A stretch of 64,000 nt of DNA, taken from contig QVRM01004004.1 of assembly GCA_003439945.1 (NCBI GenBank), positions 992,001-1,056,000 on the forward strand. Reading direction: 5' to 3'. Below, one piece after another: positions 58,118 to 64,000 of this stretch. The position numbers were made by a program, and so were the translations under genes. The first letter of the stretch is position 1, and the number at the start of each line of letters is the position of its first letter. The notes under the pieces are model-generated. The model did no database searches, was not told the origin of the DNA, and saw only the letters and a program-made list of their open reading frames with translations. The stretch is from Dermanyssus gallinae (taxonomy: Eukaryota; Arthropoda; Arachnida; Mesostigmata; Dermanyssidae).

Positions 58118-58212
58118 GTGGGCTGACTCTCAGCTAACATTTAACGGATTTACTTCCGCATTGCTTTCTAAGACGGACCTCATAAATACAAATGTGTAAC
58201 GGTGTAGTATCA
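58118..58212 (-). mobile_element. SINE family C, copy 3
   Basis: Minus strand: CACATTTGTATTTATGAGG, TCCGTCTTAGAAAGCAATG and TTAGCTGAGAGTCAGCCC, matching the body and tail of 26876-27062; box B is just lost. Confidence 0.75.
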
Positions 58213-59321
58213 CCCCTAACAAATTACTAACAACTACTAAATGAAGTTTTCCATATCCAGCTTGGATTATTGCCACTGTATTGCTTTTTCTGCCTTATCA
58301 GACTGTGAATGCAAAAATACTTGGCACGATAGAACCAGTAAGCTAAGGGAGCGTGCCTCATTTTGTTTGCGCATGATTCACTGTTATGGTACAGGTGTTT
58401 CAGTTTCCTTCATGAGTTGCACATCTGTGATTCCTAAATGTCGTATGCAGGATATCTCTATTTACATTAGTACAATCGTTTATATATCATTTTGTAGGCT
58501 AACAATATCGTTGACATTTGACTGTAGTGACGATGTTTCGATAAATGAGCAGTTGCGTATGTGGTAACGTCCGGTATTGCACTTTCCACAATATATACAT
58601 ACGCACTCATAAATTTAATAACAGTTTTCTTTCAAGTCTGTGAGGTTGTACTGGTTGGTAGCCCCGATAGTCATGTTCAAACGGTCTGTATCCACTTCAA
58701 AACGGTGAAGGGTTAGAGGGGTTTGTGATTGTTTCTTACTCATATCGTGCTAATCACAGTAACGTGCTATTTGATGGCCTTGTCTATTGTCGCGAAGTAG
58801 CAGCCTTTCCTGTATGCTAATGGGAGACTCTAATATCAATAGTTTGAGTGACTCTATGAAATACCTATCTTTTTGTAGCGATGAGGTTTATTCACACGAT
58901 AAACAGGGTAACCCGTCCGTCCCGCCTCAGCAACCTGTATAGATCATCTAGCTATCGTATAACTATAGTATCGTCGTAACTTCCAGCACGGTTCACACGA
59001 TTAGCAAGCCTAAATCGATCGCCGGCGAACTAAATCTACATTTCGCTACGGTCAGACATAAAACTATAAATTCGCTATATTCGTGCACTGATGGGCACCG
59101 CCTTAACAAACTACGACCAAAAGTGACAAAATAATTTTCGTTGCTTCGTGTGCATGTTGAGGGCGCGAGAAAGAGCTTGAATGATACCTGATCTAGTGGA
59201 ATCATAGGTGTTCCGGCCAAACTGTTAAAGTTAGCTTCGTCCGCTATTCCTTTGGCAAGAGTAATTGACCTACATTTTCAACACGGCTACTAGATGTCTG
59301 GGATCCACGAAGGGTAATATA
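58213..59321. other. Unassigned DNA
   Basis: The plus frame 58241-58567 (108 codons, ATG start) is Ser/Cys-rich with a hydrophobic segment near its end. I recognise nothing in it. Confidence 0.4.
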
Positions 59322-59323
59322 TA

Positions 59324-60178
59324 CAGGGTATTACAGGAATATTTGATCAACGATATATGGAATTATAGAGCTCGTTAAGACAAATATTGTTTCCAATGGA
59401 ACATGGTCTCTAAGAGGCCCTGTTTCGGAATGAAAGTTAAATTACTACAATTTGTGACATTGGTGTTTTTGCCCGACATAAGAGCATATAATGTGCTGTT
59501 GCGAGACAACCAGGTTTCCTAGACAGAAGCTAAACACACCGCCGTGTTCGTAAGAAAATTCTGCTTCTTTCGAAGAACTCATAAGGCCGGTCAGAAGATG
59601 CTACATGGTCGCTTAGAAGGGAATTCGCCAAAATGAAGTTATTTTATTAACCTTCCCGCCCAATACCTCAAAATCATTACCTTACGACCACTTACAGCGC
59701 TCTAAACTAACGTGTTCAGGCAAATGCAGCATTTCATGACGATCATTTTGGTACCAAACTTATGGCAATGCGAGCTGTGGTTGCGGAGTAATTACGATTT
59801 TTTGGTGGATGTCCAGATTAAGTGCATGTAAAATGACTGTGTGGCGACGTTCACTACCGCCGACGTGTCGCGCGACAGCCGCAGCGCGTCATTTTACATG
59901 CACTTAATCTGGACATCCCACCAAAAAATCGTTATTACTCCGCAACCACAGCTCGCATTGCCATAAGTTTGGTACCAAAATGATCGTCATGAAATGCGCA
60001 TTTGAATATGTAGTCTAGAGCGCTGTAAGTGGTCGTAAGGTAATGATTTTGAGGTATTGGACGTGAAGGTTAATAAAATAACTTCATTTTGGCGATTTCT
60101 CTTCTAAGCGACCATGTAGCATCTTAACGAGCTCTACAATTCCATATATCGTTGATCAAATATTCCTGTAATACCCTG
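59324..60178. mobile_element. Foldback element with long inverted repeats and TA flanks
   Basis: The ends are CAGGGTATTACAGGAATATT and its exact complement, flanked on each side by TA (59322-59323; 60179-60180). The arms (59324-59837 and 59888-60178) pair over nearly their whole length around a ~50-bp GC-rich loop. The left arm keeps a ~215-bp segment (about 59378-59590) that the right arm has lost; the same segment survives in the right arm of the copy at 13741-14396. TA duplication and a CAGGG.. end fit a non-autonomous element mobilised by an IS630/Tc1/mariner-type transposase. No ORF. Confidence 0.85.
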
Positions 60179-60189
60179 TATATCCATAT

Positions 60190-60880
60190 AAGGATAAAGG
60201 GAATATGTGTCTTGCGTCCAGCTACCGCACAATCTCAGATGATGACTATATTTCAAAGGTTTTTGAAAACTTAGTGCTACTGAGCAAAATTCGTTATTTA
60301 AAGGACAATGACTTTCTCTAATCAGATCAACTCGGCTTTTGTAAAAAACGATCGATGGAATTAGCCCTAGCACATTGGTGGCAGCATGTGGTTGAACTAG
60401 CCTTGTTTGGGCGTGTGCCTGGGCGTGGCGTCCGCCTTCAATTGCCTTGAACATGGATTGTTTACTCAGATGCTGACCCACTTTGTTGCACGTTTTCTAT
60501 AATTAGCTGGTTTAGGTCATATGTTGAGGATAGATCTCAATCTGTAAAAGTTAGGCCTATTCAATCTACTTCGCAGCTCTTTGGCTTGGGGACTTCACAG
60601 GGCTTGATCCCTTTATGTTTTATTATTTCTATATGATTTTCATGCTTTTGAGAATTAAACACGATAACCTGAAAAAGGCGATATCTTTTGCTGACGACAC
60701 GGCAATATTATTTCGGTTCTACCCGGCTAACGTTTCTAGTGATATTAACAATTCACTTAAGTAGGTTGAGAAAGTTGTTAAGGCTTTTAATGAATACGGA
60801 TTAGTTGTGAGTACGAGCATTTACGAGTATTTATTCATGAGTTGTAAGAGCTACCATACAAGGGGTCAGCAATACTGTTG
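60190..60880 (+). pseudogene. CR1/L2-like LINE RT relic
   Basis: Plus strand, changing frames: LGFCKKRSMELALAHWW (about 60330-60382), LEHGLFTQMLTHFVARFL (60442-60495), WFRSYVEDRSQSVKVRPI then GTSQGLIPLCFIISI (60510-60640), and ISFADDTAILFRFYP (60682-60727) with both catalytic Asp. KAFNEYGLVV follows near 60783. This is the L2/CR1 order ('wfrSYL.nR.Q.V', 'GvPQGs.lGPlLF', 'faDDT'). The first Asp block is lost. It begins within 15 bp of the foldback element, which may have cut it. Confidence 0.8.
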
Positions 60881-61305
60881 TGTTGAGTGTTTTTCCTTGC
60901 TACAGTGCTGTATCACACAGAGGAGCTAGATCACCTGTTTACTACGTACACACTTGTATATATGACCATGTGACTGTGTATATTTACTCTATTTTATAAA
61001 ATGTAATGTTTTTTGTAATGCAGTTTCGCAAATAAACCACGTTCTGAATTTAAAAATCTGCATGTCTGGACACCACTTCATTGATCATAAAAGCAGTTTA
61101 ATATATGGTGTGTGACAAAATAGTATGAATATATATTATGCCGTATTATGGATGTTGAAGCACAATATGTATCATTTTGGCTGCACAAGAGCGCGTTTCT
61201 CGGATGATTAGTATTTTCTTGGCGTCATACAGGTCCTACCCGAGTGCTACCTGGGTATAATACGTAAAATGGCTGGCCAACATTTATACACATTCTATAG
61301 ACAAG

Positions 61306-61347
61306 TTGAGATATCTAGGGTTTCCGCAACAGTTCTTGTGGCAGCAC
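61306..61347 (-). mobile_element. SINE family A, short fragment
   Basis: Minus strand GATGTGCTGCCACAAGAACT and AACCCTAGATATCTC match the body of 26420-26734; nothing else of the element is present. Confidence 0.6.
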
Positions 61348-62548
61348 ATCGTCTTCAGCCTGACCAGACAGAAAAAAACAAGAGTCCAAGAGGCAGCAGA
61401 GTGACACCTAACAAACAACAAAAATGACGTGATACGAATTATGATGTGCCACCCACGCTGGGAGTGGCGGTGCTGGCAGCGGTCGGCACACAACGTAGAC
61501 TCCGGCAACAGCTAGAAATAAAACGCGCAATTCAAGCGCTGACATTTTCTAGATTTATAAAGAGATTTCTTACCATGAGAAATGATTGAGTTTTTTTAGT
61601 GCAATTTTTTCCATGGGACACAATAATATTATGCGGCAGGTACTATTGTTGGCGCAGGAATAAAACGCTGAATACATTTTCCCTTGATATTGGATATCGT
61701 TAGGGTAGTTGTCTTTCTCTCTCTTCCTCTCTAACGAATAGGAATGGTGCCCGACCAGACCTTCTCAGAGTCCAGCAATGGGTTAGAATCGGGGTGTATA
61801 TTATGGGCTTGTATTTTATTATTGTACGTCTTAGTACTTTTTTAGCAGTAAACTTCTAAGGACATGCGATTAGGATCTTAGAACCTTTCGGGCGCACGTC
61901 GCGTTGCAATGAAATAGCTTGAATTTGGCGCCCTTTAAAAGCAAGGCTTCTTTCTGCGTAAGGTATTGCTTCCGCTTTGCAGAATAGGTCATCTAATGAT
62001 TAAAGTATCTTGGTCAGATGGACTTAAGTGTCGCGGTTCCTAGCAATGGAGCAATCCTTCTACATCTAATTATTGCATAGAACAAACACTCGTCGCTTAG
62101 TCGGCGAGGGACGAGCCCAAGTTGGGTAAGCAATTAGGGCAGAAACTGGGCACGCTAATAATGAATTCGCTGCTCAGGTTTGTGTCATTATAATAGTATA
62201 TATTATTCATATCCCTTCCAGATTGTCAATTCAAGCAGCGCGAACGTTGTGTCGACTTTACAGTTATCTTATGCGATTCTCTAGAGCACAGTAAGCTTCC
62301 GCGATCTCGGACTGGCTGCGTAGTCTTCTTCCCTTTTCGTTGTTGGCGTTAACTTCTAATAAACGTTTATCCTTCTGACCATATTGTAGGCAATTCTTTG
62401 AGACTCTAATTTTGTTCTAAATATTCTAAACTTCCGACGCTGAGCTGAACCCCTAATCGCAATAGACCCTAGTTTTCTAGGCGCTGTTGTAGAAGATGGG
62501 TCGTTGATACGGCTATAATAGCGCTGTAAATATAATACGGATATAAAA
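61348..62548. other. Unassigned DNA
   Basis: No gene or repeat recognised. Confidence 0.45.
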
Positions 62549-62560
62549 GCGCAACCTTCC

Positions 62561-62584
62561 AAGTACCACTTCTAAGTGGTACTT
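62561..62584. repeat. Perfect 11-bp hairpin
   Basis: AAGTACCACTT and AAGTGGTACTT pair perfectly around CT. Confidence 0.95.
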
Positions 62585-62648
62585 CAAGGATAAGCTTTGA
62601 CTCACACAAATCAGTTGGGTTGACTCGTAGACTAAGGTGCTCAACGAC

Positions 62649-62703
62649 GGTGTTTGATTCCTCGTTTCGTGAGAAAATTTGTGAATTCGAGGAATCAAAC
62701 ACC
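62649..62703. repeat. Perfect 16-bp hairpin with 23-nt loop
   Basis: GGTGTTTGATTCCTCG (62649-62664) pairs exactly with CGAGGAATCAAACACC (62688-62703). It is 65 bp after another perfect hairpin. No T-run follows, so it is not terminator-like; a miRNA-type or foldback origin is open. Confidence 0.95.
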
Positions 62704-63510
62704 ATATGAGGAGAGCGGGGTGGATCACGGGGCCGACCTGCGCGCAGTGTCAATGAGTTGGATATTCTACCTTCTCGAGGACTTCTGAGGTGCCAGGCAC
62801 CGTACGCTGCCACCGGTGAGGGAAATACACCTTTTCTAAGCGTGCCGATTTATACTCGCCTGCTATACTTGTGGCAGCAAGGGGCACGCACCTAATGGGA
62901 GCGCTTACCTGAAATTCCAAGTGCAAGCAGAAGCAGGCCGTCCTGGCCGTCCTTGCCCTATCATCCGACTGGCACCTGTGCTCGTGCTACAAGGTTAGCC
63001 CCGGCTTTCGGCCCGGTTTCATTTGCTTCTGGGGGCCCCTCTGGCTTAGCTGAAAAGCCCGATGGGTACACCATGGTATCTAGGAACCGATTCGAGAAGA
63101 ATCAACGATTGCCCCTCGAGGATCCCAGAATCCTTTACTGCTGGGGAAACCCTAAACAGAAGTTTTTTTTAAATTCTAGGCGCCAACTTGTTGCTGCTCA
63201 GCAAGCCTAACATCCGGTGAGCAGAAAACCGCTTACCAGATCAGGATTGTAGATTACATTTTCGTTGCAGATATTCCTAAAAGTAGCCGAGAAAAGGGCA
63301 ATCAATCATCGTCATAACTGCTCTATTAAAAAACGTTTCCTTAGTGACTGAAGTTTCCGAACCACTGCGGCTGACAACAAGACAATTTTTGTCTGAAAAA
63401 TTTGAAAATTATTAGTGGAGTTTATGCTTAACCGGTAAAATCAGAGATGTTTTTTTTCACTGTATATACTGATATACTTTATTTATATAACTTTGCAAGA
63501 GATGTTATCA
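62704..63510. other. Unassigned DNA
   Basis: 62900-63200 is somewhat GC-rich and open on the plus strand (62953-63210) without a known domain. Confidence 0.4.
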
Positions 63511-63574
<64 letters not shown>

Positions 63575-63634
63575 ATATATATATATACAACAAAGTAATG
63601 TAATGTACCTAACAAAGGTGATAATAAACGTCAT

Positions 63635-63690
<56 letters not shown>
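63511..63690. repeat. Two long (TA)n microsatellites
   Basis: Tracts at about 63517-63588 (with TGTATGTA breaks) and 63639-63690, separated by about 50 bp. Frames through them encode Ile-Tyr repeats. Beyond 63690 I see nothing further to the end of the window. Confidence 0.95.
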
Positions 63691-63695
<5 letters not shown>

Positions 63696-64000
63696 TCCGT
63701 AGAATTGCGTCAGCTGAGTATTGCATGGATACATCGATAGATCCGACTTTAAAATACACCGGTATAAAATGCGCGAAAAGCCTAGTTGTTTGGCACCTCT
63801 TCAAACTGATGTTTCTGGACATTGTTTTACATTTCGGACCACAGCGGCAAGATTTGCCGTAGAATAAGCGCTCAGTGTCTCTCTACTTGACGGCTTTGCA
63901 CACCACATCCTGAGCCTGTGAAGCTTTTGCACATGTTCGCGAATGGTGTCCTCACAAGGACGGTTATGTCGGCCGTCACTTGCACGAACAACTCGCCAGA

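Noticed and set aside
63447..63822. Open frames with long Ile-Tyr runs (also at 4584-5021, 36048-36791, 51266-51661, 54767-55048)
   Set aside because: They are translations of (TA)n microsatellites, which lack stops in some frames, and carry no coding signal.

Overview
This window reads as eukaryotic, almost certainly invertebrate animal, intergenic DNA. It has no dense coding, no operons and no ribosome-binding-site pattern. It is full of long (TA)n and (AAT)n microsatellites, tRNA-derived SINEs, decayed non-LTR retrotransposons of several clades (R1-like, R2-like, CR1/L2-like and a Gag-plus-restriction-like-endonuclease type), a mariner transposase relic and long inverted-repeat DNA elements. 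That mix suits an arthropod; a chelicerate such as a tick is plausible but not shown. No host gene with a recognisable product was found, and most open frames here are chance frames, frames through TA repeats, or antisense shadows of transposon ORFs.

Layout. 0-7.5 kb: a small unassigned ORF, SINE copies, a palindrome-tipped dispersed repeat, a weak Ty3/Gypsy-like RT remnant, and the C-terminus of an RLE-type LINE between two (AAT)n arrays. 7.5-9 kb: mariner transposase relic. 9-13 kb: R1-like C-terminus, a CR1-like RT relic and a SINE. 13.5-14.5 kb: long inverted-repeat element, one arm of which holds a 30-bp minisatellite. 14.5-19 kb: mostly unassigned. 19-24 kb: minus-strand CR1-like and other RT relics. 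25.5-27.1 kb: SINE cluster. 27-30 kb: sparse. 30.9-34.3 kb: R1-like element and another RT relic. 34.7-36.6 kb: R2-like element, 5' truncated at a (TA)n array. 37.9-45.8 kb: three more minus-strand LINEs, including the best-preserved one in the window (40.9-44.8 kb), with an intact 317-residue Gag-like ORF1. 49-52 kb: second palindromic repeat copy, RT relic and an old ~0.9-kb tandem duplication. 53-57 kb: CR1-like copy, 31-bp minisatellite, SINE, and an R1-like 3' end with poly(A) abutting an opposite LINE. 57-64 kb: SINE tails, a full-length foldback element with TA flanks, an L2/CR1-like RT, hairpins and long (TA)n arrays.

The elements do not form a working system together. They are independent insertions of different ages, many nested or cut off at microsatellites. 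The most notable items are the LINE with a zinc-knuckle Gag-like ORF1 upstream of a C2H2-RT-CCHC-RLE ORF2, and the foldback family whose arm has expanded into a minisatellite in one copy. Assignments rest on motif reading by eye; no database search was possible.
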